A stretch of DNA of 64,000 nucleotides, from assembly GCF_018129405.1 (NCBI RefSeq), contig NZ_JAFCLP010000012.1, positions 62,001 to 126,000 of the forward strand, read 5' to 3'. This document shows, one piece after another, positions 35,076-43,941 of the stretch (positions are counted from its first letter, which is position 1; every line of letters begins with the position of its first letter). Made by a program: the position numbers and the translations under genes. This DNA is from Bradyrhizobium iriomotense (GTDB taxonomy: Bacteria > Pseudomonadota > Alphaproteobacteria > Rhizobiales > Xanthobacteraceae). A model generated the notes under the pieces. The model had not been told where the DNA came from. It did not search any database and worked only from the letters and a program-made list of their open reading frames with translations.

Positions 35076-35103
35076 GTGACAGACTTGCAATGGAACGCGT
35101 TCG

Positions 35104-35226
35104 TCATGCCCGGACTTGATCCGGGCATCCATCAAACGAGAAGACTTTGCAAAAGGGATGGATTGCCGGGCCTACGCCACGCCGAAGAGGCTTCGGCCTC
35201 GCAGGCGGGTCAAGCCCGGCAATGAC
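35104..35226. repeat. GTCATGCCCGG palindromic element
   Basis: GTCATGCCCGGACTTGATCC at the left and GGGTCAAGCCCGGCAATGAC at the right are imperfect inverted arms; inner hairpins GAGGCTTCGGCCTC and CCCGGACTTGATCCGGG also occur. It separates the dehydrogenase and cytochrome genes. Confidence 0.75.
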
Positions 35227-35240
35227 AGCCGGAGAAATCA

Positions 35241-35828
35241 GTGATGCGGGTCGTTCGGTTCGGAATTCTGTCTGCGACGCTGATGCTCGCATCTATCCCA
35301 GCCCAGGCCGCCGACAATTCCGCAATCAAGGAGAAGGCCGCCGTCTGCTCCGGTTGTCACGGCGAGAACGGCATTTCTCAGACGGAGAACATTCCCTCGC
35401 TCGCTGGCCAGCCTGATCAATTCATCCAGTGGCAGCTCGTGTTCTTCCGCGCCGGCTCGCGCAAGAACGACCAGATGCAGCCGATCGTGGAAGAGATCAC
35501 AAACGAGAACATCCGCAATTTCGGCGCCTATTTTTCACAAATGACGCCGCCGAAGGGAGCGGAGGACAAGGACCCCGATCTCTCGAAGAAAGGCGCGGAG
35601 GCGGCGGCCGGCCGCCGCTGTGCTTCATGCCATACCGACAGCTATGCCGGCACCAAGGCGGTGGCGCGGCTCGCGGGCCAGCGCGAGGAATATCTCGTCA
35701 AGGCGCTACATGATTATAAGGCGGGCGTCCGCGTCGGCGGCGGCGTCGCGGCGATGGCCGACGTCGCCTATCACATGAGCGACGAGGAAATCACCGCGGT
35801 GTCGCATTATCTGGCGCATTTGAAATAG
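35241..35828 (+). CDS. dihaem cytochrome c (c4-like)
   Basis: A 195-residue periplasmic protein with signal peptide (LMLASIPAQAADN) and two haem c sites: CSGCHGENG near residue 36 and CASCHTDSY near residue 128. Methionines that could be sixth ligands are present in each half. The layout is that of class I dihaem cytochromes c4. It probably takes electrons from the adjacent sorbosone-dehydrogenase-like protein and passes them to an oxidase. Start is GTG at 35241, six bases after GGAG, or the ATG right after it at 35244. Confidence 0.93.
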   Translation: MMRVVRFGILSATLMLASIPAQAADNSAIKEKAAVCSGCHGENGISQTENIPSLAGQPDQFIQWQLVFFRAGSRKNDQMQPIVEEITNENIRNFGAYFSQMTPPKGAEDKDPDLSKKGAEAAAGRRCASCHTDSYAGTKAVARLAGQREEYLVKALHDYKAGVRVGGGVAAMADVAYHMSDEEITAVSHYLAHLK

Positions 35829-35854
35829 CGGAAAGTGTAGCGACAAACTCCGCC

Positions 35855-36008
35855 GTCGTCCCGGACAAGCGCGCCCGAGGCGCGCGCCGATCCGGGACCC
35901 ATAACCACAGCAAGATGTGGTTACGGGGACTCGAAGTGACGGCGTCGCGCGCCATGTCCTCTTGTGGCTATGGGTCCCGGATCAGCGCTTACGCTTGCCC
36001 GGGACGAC
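35855..36008. repeat. GTCGTCCCGG palindromic element
   Basis: Bounded by GTCGTCCCGGACAAGCGCG and GCCCGGGACGAC, with inner arms GATCCGGGACCCATAACCAC and TATGGGTCCCGGATC. It is nearly the same as 23790-23932 and lies between two convergent genes. Confidence 0.85.
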
Positions 36009-36028
36009 AGCGGTGCGTGGAGCGCGGG

Positions 36029-36952
36029 CTACCCCGCCCGCTGCTTCTCATACGCCTTCAGATGCGTGTAGGCGATGCGCAGCTTCGGCACCGGCACCTT
36101 GGCAGCATCAGCGCGCGCGATGAGATCGCCGACGACGTGATCGGCTTCGACCGGCAGGCCCGCCTTGATGTCGCGGAACATCGACGCGGTCATCGGCGAG
36201 CCTTCGGTGGTGAAATTGCCTTTGACGCGCTCGAAGAACGGGTCACCCGGCGGATAGCCGGACGCCGTAGCGACCGCGCTGGTCTCATCGAGCATGCCGA
36301 GCAGGAAGTCCCGGCCGCCGGGAGCGGCCAAAATGTTGCCGACGGAGGTGCGCATCAGGCTGGTGCTTGCGGCGAGCGATGAGAGGAGCACCCACTTCTC
36401 CCACATATCCTGCATGATGTTCTGGCTGGCGGTGGCACCAACGATGCCGCCCTTGAAGGCTTCGTCGATTGCCTTGACGCGATCCGAGAGTTTGCCGTCG
36501 CGCTCGCCGTAATTGATCGACTGCATCGGCTGGAGCTGCACCACCTCGCGCTTCTCGTTCAGCGTCGCGGCGATGGCGCAGAGGCCGCCGAGCACCCGCT
36601 CCTTGCCGAATTTGGCGTCGAGGATGTCGAGATGCTTCATGCCGTTGAGCATCGGAATGATCGCGGCGTTCGGTCCGACCGCCGGGGCGAACGACTTGAT
36701 GGCGTCGTCGAGGTCGAACGCCTTGCAGCTGAGCAGCACGACGTCGAATTTGTCCTTGAGCGCGTCGGCCTGCACCGTCGGCGGATTTTTCAGGGTCACG
36801 TCGCCATTCGGGCTTTTGATGACGAGACCGGCGCTGGCGAGCTCGCCGGCGCGGCGCGGCCGGACCAGGAAGGTGACGTCGCGGCCGGCCTGCAACAGCC
36901 TGCCACCAAAATAGCCGCCGATGGCGCCGGCGCCGACCACGAGGATTCGCAT
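36029..36952 (-). CDS. panE: 2-dehydropantoate 2-reductase family (ketopantoate reductase)
   Basis: A 307-residue NADPH-dependent reductase. The N-terminal nucleotide motif is MRILVVGAGAIGGYFGGRL; a basic RPRR follows for NADPH preference. The conserved substrate/catalytic Lys appears in MQDMWEKWVLLSS, and a C-terminal SMFRDIKAGLPVEADHVVG is a family hallmark that contains the conserved Glu. PanE makes pantoate for coenzyme A. Rhizobia carry several paralogues, some with other substrates, so the symbol is tentative. Confidence 0.9.
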   Translation of the reverse strand: MRILVVGAGAIGGYFGGRLLQAGRDVTFLVRPRRAGELASAGLVIKSPNGDVTLKNPPTVQADALKDKFDVVLLSCKAFDLDDAIKSFAPAVGPNAAIIPMLNGMKHLDILDAKFGKERVLGGLCAIAATLNEKREVVQLQPMQSINYGERDGKLSDRVKAIDEAFKGGIVGATASQNIMQDMWEKWVLLSSLAASTSLMRTSVGNILAAPGGRDFLLGMLDETSAVATASGYPPGDPFFERVKGNFTTEGSPMTASMFRDIKAGLPVEADHVVGDLIARADAAKVPVPKLRIAYTHLKAYEKQRAG

Positions 36953-36990
36953 GGGAAGGACTCCGTTATTGTCGTTGTTCTTCAGAAACA

Positions 36991-37083
36991 GGCGAATGGC
37001 GAATAGGGAGTAGCGAATAGAATAGCAGACGGCGAGATGCGAGTAACGTTTCCACTACTCGCCATTCGCCATTCCCTACTCGC
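36991..37083. repeat. CTACTCGCCATTCGCC inverted repeat
   Basis: Left arm 36991-37020 (GGCGAATGGCGAATAGGGAG...) and right arm 37054-37083 (CTACTCGCCATTCGCCATTC...) are inverted copies with small differences. The right arm includes the stop codon (37076-37078) of the minus-strand isomerase gene. Confidence 0.8.
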
Positions 37084-37684
37084 CCTTCACCATCTCCTCG
37101 ACCTCGCGCAGCTGCTCCTTGCCGAAGAACATCTCGTTACCGACGAAGAAGGTCGGCGAGCCGAAGGCGCCGCGGGCGACCGCCTCCTCGGTGTTCTTGA
37201 TCAGCTTGCTTTTGACCTCGGGCTCCTGGGCCCGGGCAAACAGCTTTTGCGCATCGAGGCCGGAGGACGCCAGCGCCTTTGCCGCGATTTCGGGATCGTC
37301 CATCTTCTTCGGCTCGCGCCACATGTGGTGGAAGGCGGCGTCGACATATTTTTCGAACACGCCCTCGAGCTGCGCCGCGATCGCGGTGCGCATCAGGTTC
37401 AGCGTGTTGACGGGGAAGAAGGGGTTCATGACGTAAGGCTGCACCTTGAAGCGCTTGATGAACCGCTCGGTCTCGACCTGCTGGAATTCGGGCTTGTTCT
37501 TGACGCCGGCGAGCGTCTCGGCCGGCGACTTGTTGTTGGTCGATTTGAAGATGCCGCCGAGCAGGATCGGCACGTATTCGAATTTGACGCCGATCCGCTC
37601 TTCGATCGCCGGGATCGCCAGATGGCTGAGATAGGCATTCGGGCTGCCGAAATCGAACAGGAATTGCGGGGCTGTGCGGGGCAA
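37076..37684 (-). CDS. 2-hydroxychromene-2-carboxylate isomerase / DsbA-fold protein
   Basis: A 202-residue member of the DsbA-like thioredoxin superfamily (kappa GST type). It starts PRTAPQFLFDFGSPNAYLSH, where Ser is the residue that activates glutathione, and has GAFGSPTFFVGNEMFFGKEQ near the C-terminus. Known relatives isomerise 2-hydroxychromene-2-carboxylate in naphthalene breakdown with glutathione, but no such pathway is nearby. TTG at 37684, seven bases after AGGGAG, is the likely start; the longer frame to 37744 lacks family support. Its stop lies inside a repeat arm. Confidence 0.88.
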   Translation of the reverse strand: MPRTAPQFLFDFGSPNAYLSHLAIPAIEERIGVKFEYVPILLGGIFKSTNNKSPAETLAGVKNKPEFQQVETERFIKRFKVQPYVMNPFFPVNTLNLMRTAIAAQLEGVFEKYVDAAFHHMWREPKKMDDPEIAAKALASSGLDAQKLFARAQEPEVKSKLIKNTEEAVARGAFGSPTFFVGNEMFFGKEQLREVEEMVKGE

Positions 37685-37774
37685 GTTCGTTCTCCCTGGA
37701 GACACTTTTTTGGCATTTTGGCGCAGGACGCGCCGCGGGTCCACCGTTTAATGACGGTCATAATACTTTGACGG

Positions 37775-39124
37775 TCAGATCAAGCGCCGGATCGCGCGCT
37801 TGCGCCACACCAGGAGGTAATAGCCCATCTGCAAAATGAACATGGCGCAGAACACGATGGGATAGGCGGCCCACACGCCCTCGAGGCCGACGGTGCGGCT
37901 GAGGATGACCGCGGCCGGCAGCTCGATCGCGACGATGGCGAAGATCGACAGCAGCATCGGCGTGAAGGCGACACCGCCCGCACGCATCGCGCCTGAGAAC
38001 ACCGTGGCGAGGCCGAACGGCACCGAGCTCCACAAGGCGATGTGGAGCAGTCCCTTTGCCAGATCGAGCACGGCGCCGTCGGTGATGAAGATGCCGAGCA
38101 CGGCGCGCGGCGCGAGATAGATCAGCGCCACCAGCCCGCCGGTCAGGACGATGTTGAACGCAAGACCGGTGCGCACGATGCCGTCGAGCCGGGCCCTGTC
38201 GCCGCCGCCGACGGCCTGGGCGCCGAGGATCGAGACTGCGATCGAAATCGACATCGCCGTGAACTGCGTATAGCCCATCACCTGGTTGACGGCGCCATAG
38301 GCCGCGGTGGCGTTCGAGCCGAAGCCGTTGACGAGGCCGAGCAGCACCAGCTCGGCGATCGCCATCACCACCATGCCCACCGCGCTCGGCAGCCCGATGC
38401 CGAGAATTTTGCCGAGCACGGCGCGATTGAGCCGCAGATGACCCAGCAATGCAGCGTCCGGTGCGAGCGCATGTTTCTTCCGCAGCAGATAGATGGCCAG
38501 CACGATCAGCGTCAGCCCGTTGGCGATCGCCGCCGCCCATGCCGGACTGGTGATGCCGACGGCCGGCACTCCGAACGTGCCGCGGATCAGCATCGGCGTC
38601 AGGATCAGGCCGATCGCCGTCGATACCGCCAGCGCCAGCAGCGGCGTCAGCGCATCGCCGACGCCGCGGATCATCGCCGTCATCAGCAGGAAGATGAAGC
38701 CGAGCGGCATCGTGAGCAGCACGATGCGCGCATAGGCGCTGGCCTCGTCCAGAATGTTCGCGGGCGTGGCGAGTACCGTCATCAATTGCCGGCTGAAAAC
38801 TCCGCCGACGAGTGCAATCGCAACCGAGAGCAGCAGGCCGACAGCAAGGGTCGTGCCCACCACGCTTCTGATCTTGCCGTGCTCGCCGGCGCCGAAGGCC
38901 TGGCCGATCAACACGGTGGCGCCGGTGCTCAGGCCCATGACGAAGGCAAACAGGAAGAACATCACCGGGAAGAACGCCGACACCGCCGCCAGCGCGTCGA
39001 CGCCGATCATCTGGCCGAGATAGACGTTGCTGACGGTGCCGAACAGCGATTGCAGCGCGTTGCTCAGCATCAGCGGTGCGAGAAAGCGGAGGAACGTGGT
39101 CCAGAGCAGCTTTGGAGCAGACAT
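37775..39124 (-). CDS. MATE-family multidrug efflux transporter
   Basis: A 449-residue inner-membrane exporter with about twelve helices in two related halves. Typical MATE positions are LRFLAPLMLSNALQSLFGTV in helix 1, VLIGQAFGAGEHGKIRSVV, and its repeat SILGAQAVGGGDRARLDGIV in the second half. It should extrude cationic drugs or metabolites using Na+ or H+. The gene is monocistronic, lying 90 bases upstream of the isomerase gene. Confidence 0.94.
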   Translation of the reverse strand: MSAPKLLWTTFLRFLAPLMLSNALQSLFGTVSNVYLGQMIGVDALAAVSAFFPVMFFLFAFVMGLSTGATVLIGQAFGAGEHGKIRSVVGTTLAVGLLLSVAIALVGGVFSRQLMTVLATPANILDEASAYARIVLLTMPLGFIFLLMTAMIRGVGDALTPLLALAVSTAIGLILTPMLIRGTFGVPAVGITSPAWAAAIANGLTLIVLAIYLLRKKHALAPDAALLGHLRLNRAVLGKILGIGLPSAVGMVVMAIAELVLLGLVNGFGSNATAAYGAVNQVMGYTQFTAMSISIAVSILGAQAVGGGDRARLDGIVRTGLAFNIVLTGGLVALIYLAPRAVLGIFITDGAVLDLAKGLLHIALWSSVPFGLATVFSGAMRAGGVAFTPMLLSIFAIVAIELPAAVILSRTVGLEGVWAAYPIVFCAMFILQMGYYLLVWRKRAIRRLI

Positions 39125-39206
39125 GGGCTTGGCCTTTCATCAGGGCGTGCGAAGCCGTGGCCGCGCAAGGCGCGGCTCGGCCGTCGATGGGGTTGAAGAG
39201 CGCGCC

Positions 39207-39800
39207 TTAAGCGCGGTCGCTGTAGGCGAGCTTGACGATGTGGTCGCGGATGTCGGTCGGCCAGTCGGCGATCAGTCCGGCGAAGCGTCGCCGGTCATCG
39301 GCAAACAGCGCGCGCGAGGCTTCCTCGAACTGCGGCAGGTCACCCGCCATGGTCGACATGAAGTGATAGGCTGCATCGCGTGCCTGCCGCGCGCGGTCCT
39401 TGTCGCCGCTGGCGCGCCGGGCTTCGTCGACGAGCTTGCGCAAGGCGACCGAAGCGCCGCCGGCTTGCGCGTTGAGCCACTCCCAGTGCCGCGGCAGCAG
39501 CGTCACCTCGCGCGCGACAACGCCGAGCTTCGGCCGGCCGCGTCCGCGTGGCTCGGCCGGTGCTTCGGTCTCAGTCGGCGGCGGTGCCAGCTTTTCCAGC
39601 CGCGCCAGCATCTCTCGGTCGTCGCCACGCAGGTCGAAATCGATCGACCGGCCCGTGCCGTCGTCGAAGATGACGACCGGCTGGTCCAGCGGTTGTGTCG
39701 CCCGCTTGACCGCGAGCGCGACTTCGCCCGCCGGGCCGGAGGCCAGCCGGCGCTGGCCGACGAAAGCTGTGTAGGTCCCTTGCATTGGAATCATTGCCAT
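39207..39800 (-). CDS. DUF2239 family protein
   Basis: A 190-200 residue protein of unknown function that matches DUF2239: TYTAFVGQRRLASGPAGEV near the start, PVVIFDDGTGRSIDFDLRG, then RGRGRPKLGVVAREVTLLPRHWEWL and a helical end. The RGRGRPKLGVV stretch is AT-hook-like and could touch nucleic acid. A strong promoter-like site (39820-39848) would start transcription near 39813, downstream of the TTG that opens the frame at 39818, so ATG at 39800 (or 39794, 39785) is preferred. There is no good ribosome binding site. Two CCCGGG palindromes sit in this promoter. Confidence 0.82.
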   Translation of the reverse strand: MAMIPMQGTYTAFVGQRRLASGPAGEVALAVKRATQPLDQPVVIFDDGTGRSIDFDLRGDDREMLARLEKLAPPPTETEAPAEPRGRGRPKLGVVAREVTLLPRHWEWLNAQAGGASVALRKLVDEARRASGDKDRARQARDAAYHFMSTMAGDLPQFEEASRALFADDRRRFAGLIADWPTDIRDHIVKLAYSDRA

Positions 39801-39819
39801 ATTGATTGCGTTGTCCAAT

Positions 39820-39848
39820 TTAATACCCGGGTAAATTACTCACGTCAA
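39820..39848 (-). promoter_or_regulatory. sigma70-like promoter of the DUF2239 gene
   Basis: Minus strand: TTGACG (39843-39848), a 17-base spacer, TATTAA (39820-39825). This is close to the housekeeping consensus. Start of transcription would be near 39813. Confidence 0.65.
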
Positions 39849-39860
39849 TATACCCGGGTG
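39824..39860. promoter_or_regulatory. twin TACCCGGGTA palindromes (putative operators)
   Basis: TACCCGGGTA at 39824-39833 (perfect 10-base palindrome) and TACCCGGGTG at 39851-39860, centre to centre 27 bases, both in AT-rich surroundings. One overlaps the -10 end of the DUF2239 promoter and the other lies just upstream of the -35. The cognate regulator is not in the neighbourhood. Confidence 0.65.
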
Positions 39861-39951
39861 AAAATATCCGCACCGATGGCTCGACATTGTGTTCCCGGGC
39901 TGGCACGAACGGCCGGGCCGATCGACCACGCCTAGCCCCGGGGACCACGCG

Positions 39952-40617
39952 ATGCTGACCGTTCATCACCTCAACAATTCCCGCTCGCAGCGCGTGCTGT
40001 GGCTGCTCGAAGAGCTGGGCGTGCCCTACGAGATCGTGCGCTACCAGCGCCAGCCGGACATGCGCGCGCCGAAGGAGCTGCGCGCCATCCATCCGCTCGG
40101 CAAGTCGCCTGTCATCACCGACAACGGCAACACCATCGCCGAATCAGGCGCGATCATCGAATATCTCATCGCCACCTACGGCAACGGCCGGCTGATCCCG
40201 CCGCCGAACACGCCGGAGCGGCTGCGCTTCACCTATTGGCTGCACTATGCCGAGGGATCGGCGATGCAGCCGCTGCTCCTGAAGCTGCTGTTCACGCTGA
40301 TGCCGAAGCGCGCCCCCGCGCTGCTGCGCCCGCTGGTGCGCAAGGTCTGCAACCAGGCGCTGACCGCGCTGGTGAATCCGCAGCTCAAGCAGCACATGGA
40401 CTATTGGGAAGGCGAGCTTGCGAAGAGCGAGTGGTTCGCCGGCAGCGAGTTCACTGCCGCCGATATCCAGATGAGCTTCCCGCTGGAAGCCGCGCAAGCG
40501 CGCGGCGGGCTCGAGCAGGGCCATCCCAAGGCGATGGCGTTCCTGGAGCGCATTCACGCGCGGCCGGCCTATGCGCGTGCGCTCGAGAAGGGCGGGCCGT
40601 ATCAGGTGGGGCGGTAG
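39952..40617 (+). CDS. glutathione S-transferase
   Basis: A 221-residue cytosolic GST. The thioredoxin-like N-domain begins MLTVHHLNNSRSQRVLWLLEEL, where Ser/Asn near residue 9-10 would activate glutathione, and includes the cis-Pro motif LGKSPVITD and the glutathione-binding ESGAIIEYL. The helical C-domain has WFAGSEFTAADIQMSF, a typical N-capping box. The frame is open further upstream but the family starts at 39952. The substrate is unknown. It is divergent from the DUF2239 gene, so the CCCGGG palindromes might affect it too. Confidence 0.93.
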   Translation: MLTVHHLNNSRSQRVLWLLEELGVPYEIVRYQRQPDMRAPKELRAIHPLGKSPVITDNGNTIAESGAIIEYLIATYGNGRLIPPPNTPERLRFTYWLHYAEGSAMQPLLLKLLFTLMPKRAPALLRPLVRKVCNQALTALVNPQLKQHMDYWEGELAKSEWFAGSEFTAADIQMSFPLEAAQARGGLEQGHPKAMAFLERIHARPAYARALEKGGPYQVGR

Positions 40618-40693
40618 TTAGCCCGTCATTCCGGAGCGGTGCGCGTCGGCCTGCGCAAGCGTGCGCGCGCTGCCTTGCCATGCAACGACGAGG

Positions 40694-42442
40694 TTACTGT
40701 CCCGCGGCTTCCGCGCCGCGCGTGCGCGGATCGGGCGCGCCGAGAGGACCGTTCGGCGTCACGAGAATCGAATTGGCGGAGGTTTGTCCCATCGGCTCGA
40801 CGATGACGTGGTCCATGGCCTTCAGCTCGGACAGGACCTGGTCGGGAAAGCCGCGCTCGATGCGCACTTCGTCCGGCAGCCATTGATGATGCAGTCGCGG
40901 CGCGGCGACGGCGGCGGCGACGTCCATTTTGTAATCGAGGACGTTGACGATCACCTGGAGCACGGTGGAGATGATGCGGCTGCCACCGGGCGAACCCGTG
41001 ACTAGCACCGGCTTGCCGCTCCTGAGCACGATGGTCGGCGACATCGAGGAGAGTGGCCGTTTGCCGGGGCCGGGCAGATTGGGCTCGTAGCCGACGAGGC
41101 CGTAGGCGTTGGAGGCACCGACCGCCGCGGTGAAATCGTCGAGCTCGTTGTTGAGCAGCACGCCGGTGCCTTCGGCGACGAGGCCGACGCCGTAGCTGAA
41201 ATTCAGCGTATAGGTGTTGCTGACCGCGTTGCCGCTGCTGTCGACGACCGAAAAATGCGTGGTGTTGCTGCCCTCGCGTGGCGCCTCGGCGGCGGACACC
41301 AGCTGCTTCGACGGCGTGGCGCGATCGGTGGAGATGCCGGCGCGCAGCTTGGCCGCGTAGTCCTTTGACGTGAGGGTTTGTATCGGCGCGTTGACGAAAG
41401 CGGGATCGCCCAGATAGCGCGCGCGATCCGCATAGGCGCGCTTCATGGCCTCGACGAGGAGATGCAGCGATGCCGGCGATCCCTGCTTCAGATCGGCGAG
41501 CTGAAAGCCTTCGAGGATGTTGAGCGTCTCCACCAGCACCACGCCGCCGGAGGACGGCAGCGGCATCGAGACGATGTCGTAGCCGCGATAGCTGCCGCGC
41601 ACGGGCGTGCGGATCACCGGCTGATAGGCCTTCAGATCGGCCGTCGTCATGATGCCGCCGGCATCCGACAGCGCCTTGGCGAGCTTCTCCGCAACCGGGC
41701 CCTCGTAGAAGCCGCGCGGCCCCTGTGCTGCGACGGCCGACAGCGTTTCGGACAGGTCGCTCTGTATCAGTCGGTCGCCCTCGACGAGCGAGCTGCCGTC
41801 AGGCCGCGAAAAGATTTTCGCGGAGGACGGCCAGCGCGCGAGGCGCCGGTGCCAGCCCGGCAGGCTGTCGGCGATGTCGTCGCTGACGAGGAATCCGTCG
41901 CGGGCCAGCGCGATCGCCGGCTCGAGCAGTTGTGCCAGCGTGAACTGGCCCGAGCCGTATTTCTCCAATGCCAGCGCAAGGCCTGCGACGGTGCCGGGCA
42001 CGCCGACGCCGAGCGCGGAATCGCGCGACTTCGCGGCATCGGGCTTGCCGTCGGGACCGAGGAAAATCTGCGGCGTGGTCGCTGCCGGCGCGGTCTCGCG
42101 ATAGTCGATCGCGATGTCTTCGTTGCGCTCGGCGGAATGGATCACCATGAAGCCGCCGCCGCCGATATTGCCGGCGCGCGGATAGGTCACCGCCATCGCA
42201 AAGCCGGTCGCGACCGCGGCATCGACCGCATTGCCGCCGCGTCGCAGGATGTCGGCGCCGACCTGCGCGGAGATCTTCTCCTGCGCCACCACCATGCCAT
42301 GCTCGGCGGCAACGGCGTGCACCGTACCGAGCGGCGGCGGAACATAGGCCCGCCGGGCATCCTGCGCGGTCGCAGGAGCGAGTCCGAACGCCAGAATGGA
42401 GAAGAAGGCGACAAATGTCCGCCGGGTCCAATATGACGACAT
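40694..42442 (-). CDS. ggt: gamma-glutamyltransferase
   Basis: A 582-residue periplasmic Ntn-hydrolase precursor that cleaves and transfers gamma-glutamyl groups, chiefly from glutathione. The signal peptide is FFSILAFGLAPATAQ. The self-processing site is NTTHFSVVD near residue 390: the second Thr becomes the N-terminal nucleophile of the small subunit. The Gly-Gly oxyanion region PLSSMSPTIVLR and GSPGGSRI are present. The start is ATG 42442; a TTG six bases upstream is also in frame. It is divergent from the MFS transporter gene. Confidence 0.94.
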   Translation of the reverse strand: MSSYWTRRTFVAFFSILAFGLAPATAQDARRAYVPPPLGTVHAVAAEHGMVVAQEKISAQVGADILRRGGNAVDAAVATGFAMAVTYPRAGNIGGGGFMVIHSAERNEDIAIDYRETAPAATTPQIFLGPDGKPDAAKSRDSALGVGVPGTVAGLALALEKYGSGQFTLAQLLEPAIALARDGFLVSDDIADSLPGWHRRLARWPSSAKIFSRPDGSSLVEGDRLIQSDLSETLSAVAAQGPRGFYEGPVAEKLAKALSDAGGIMTTADLKAYQPVIRTPVRGSYRGYDIVSMPLPSSGGVVLVETLNILEGFQLADLKQGSPASLHLLVEAMKRAYADRARYLGDPAFVNAPIQTLTSKDYAAKLRAGISTDRATPSKQLVSAAEAPREGSNTTHFSVVDSSGNAVSNTYTLNFSYGVGLVAEGTGVLLNNELDDFTAAVGASNAYGLVGYEPNLPGPGKRPLSSMSPTIVLRSGKPVLVTGSPGGSRIISTVLQVIVNVLDYKMDVAAAVAAPRLHHQWLPDEVRIERGFPDQVLSELKAMDHVIVEPMGQTSANSILVTPNGPLGAPDPRTRGAEAAGQ

Positions 42443-42545
42443 TATCAAATTTCCGCCGTGGCCTCGGGCCGGTTCACACGCCTCTCCTTAATGCTATACG
42501 GTTTGCGCTAAGTGGGACAAAACTGTTCGTGATGAGGACTTCGGA

Positions 42546-43931
42546 ATGACGACGATCGCCCCCGATCTGCTCATGGCCGGCGTGCAGCGGACCTATCCGC
42601 CGCGCGCGGCTGTCGTCAGCTGGATCTTCTTCGACTGGGCGGCGCAGCCTTATTTCACGTTGATCACGACCTTCGTGTTTGCGCCCTATTTCGCCACCAG
42701 CGTCGCGCCGGATCCGGCCACAGGCCAATCACTGTGGGGCTTTGCAATGGCGGCTGCGGGGCTCGCCATCGCGCTGCTGTCGCCGGTGCTCGGGGCCATC
42801 GCGGATGCGTCCGGCCGCAGGAAGCCCTGGATCGCAGGGTTCGGCACGCTGCTGGTGCTGGCAGCCTGCACGCTGTGGATCGGCAAGCCCGGCGACCCCT
42901 CAGTCATTCCGCCGCTGCTCACCGCGGTGGCGCTCGCCAGCGTCGGTGCGGAATTCGCCACCGTCTTCAACAACGCGATGATGCCGACCCTGGTGCCGCC
43001 GGAGCGCATCGGCCGGCTCTCCGGCACCGGCTGGGCCACGGGTTACATCGGCGGCATCGTCAGCCTGATCATCGTGCTCGGCTTCCTCGCCGCCAATCCC
43101 GAGACCGGCCGCACGCTGCTCGGATTCGCGCCGCTGTTCGGGCTCGATCCCGTCAGCCATCAGGGCGACCGCATCGTCGGACCGCTCACCGGGCTATGGT
43201 TCATCGTCTTCGTGACGCCGCTGTTTCTGTTCACACCGGACTATCCCGCGAAGCTGCCGGTGCGTGAGGCGCTACGCGAGGGCCTGCTGGAGCTGAAGCA
43301 ATCGATCAAAAGTCTGCCGCAGCAGAAGTCGCTCGCGGCGTTCCTGCTCGCCAACATGATCTACACCGACGGCCTGGTGTCGCTGTTCGCGTTCGGCGGC
43401 ATTTACGCCGCCGGCACGTTCGGTTGGCACACGATCCAGATCGGCACCTTCGGCATCATGCTCGCGATTGCCGGCACGTTCGGCGCATGGCTTGGCGGCA
43501 AGCTCGACGATCATCTCGGGCCGAAGCGCGTCATTGCCGGCAGCCTGCTGGTCCTGCTGCTGTCGGTGGCGGCGATCCTCCTGGTCGACAAGGACAGCGT
43601 GCTGTTCGTCAAGGTGGCGCCGCCGCAAGCAGGCGCGTCCCTGTTCTCGAGCGCGGCCGAGCGCGCCTATCTCGTGCTGGGTTGTCTCATCGGTGCCGCC
43701 GGCGGCCCGCTTCAGGCCGCCTCGCGCACGCTGCTGATCCGCCTCGCGCCGAAAGACCGCATCGCGCAGTACTTTGGCCTGTTCGCACTGACCGGGAAGG
43801 TGACGTCCTTCATCGGCCCGCTTCTGATCGGCATGATCACCGCGGCGACCGCAAGCCAGAAGGCCGGCATGGCCGTGCTGGTCATTTTCTTCGTCGCCGG
43901 GTTGGGGCTGCTGATGCGGGTGCGGGAGTAG
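42546..43931 (+). CDS. MFS transporter, UMF1/Atg22-like
   Basis: A 461-residue transporter with about twelve helices. The start RAAVVSWIFFDWAAQPYFTLITTFVFAPYF is close to the signature of the UMF1/Atg22 group, and the MFS loop motif appears as GAIADASGRRKPW. Fungal Atg22 exports amino acids from vacuoles; the bacterial substrate is not known. The gene is divergent from ggt, and the pairing could hint at uptake of glutathione breakdown products, but this is only inference. A nested palindromic repeat follows it. Confidence 0.9.
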   Translation: MTTIAPDLLMAGVQRTYPPRAAVVSWIFFDWAAQPYFTLITTFVFAPYFATSVAPDPATGQSLWGFAMAAAGLAIALLSPVLGAIADASGRRKPWIAGFGTLLVLAACTLWIGKPGDPSVIPPLLTAVALASVGAEFATVFNNAMMPTLVPPERIGRLSGTGWATGYIGGIVSLIIVLGFLAANPETGRTLLGFAPLFGLDPVSHQGDRIVGPLTGLWFIVFVTPLFLFTPDYPAKLPVREALREGLLELKQSIKSLPQQKSLAAFLLANMIYTDGLVSLFAFGGIYAAGTFGWHTIQIGTFGIMLAIAGTFGAWLGGKLDDHLGPKRVIAGSLLVLLLSVAAILLVDKDSVLFVKVAPPQAGASLFSSAAERAYLVLGCLIGAAGGPLQAASRTLLIRLAPKDRIAQYFGLFALTGKVTSFIGPLLIGMITAATASQKAGMAVLVIFFVAGLGLLMRVRE

Positions 43932-43941
43932 CCGTCGTCCC

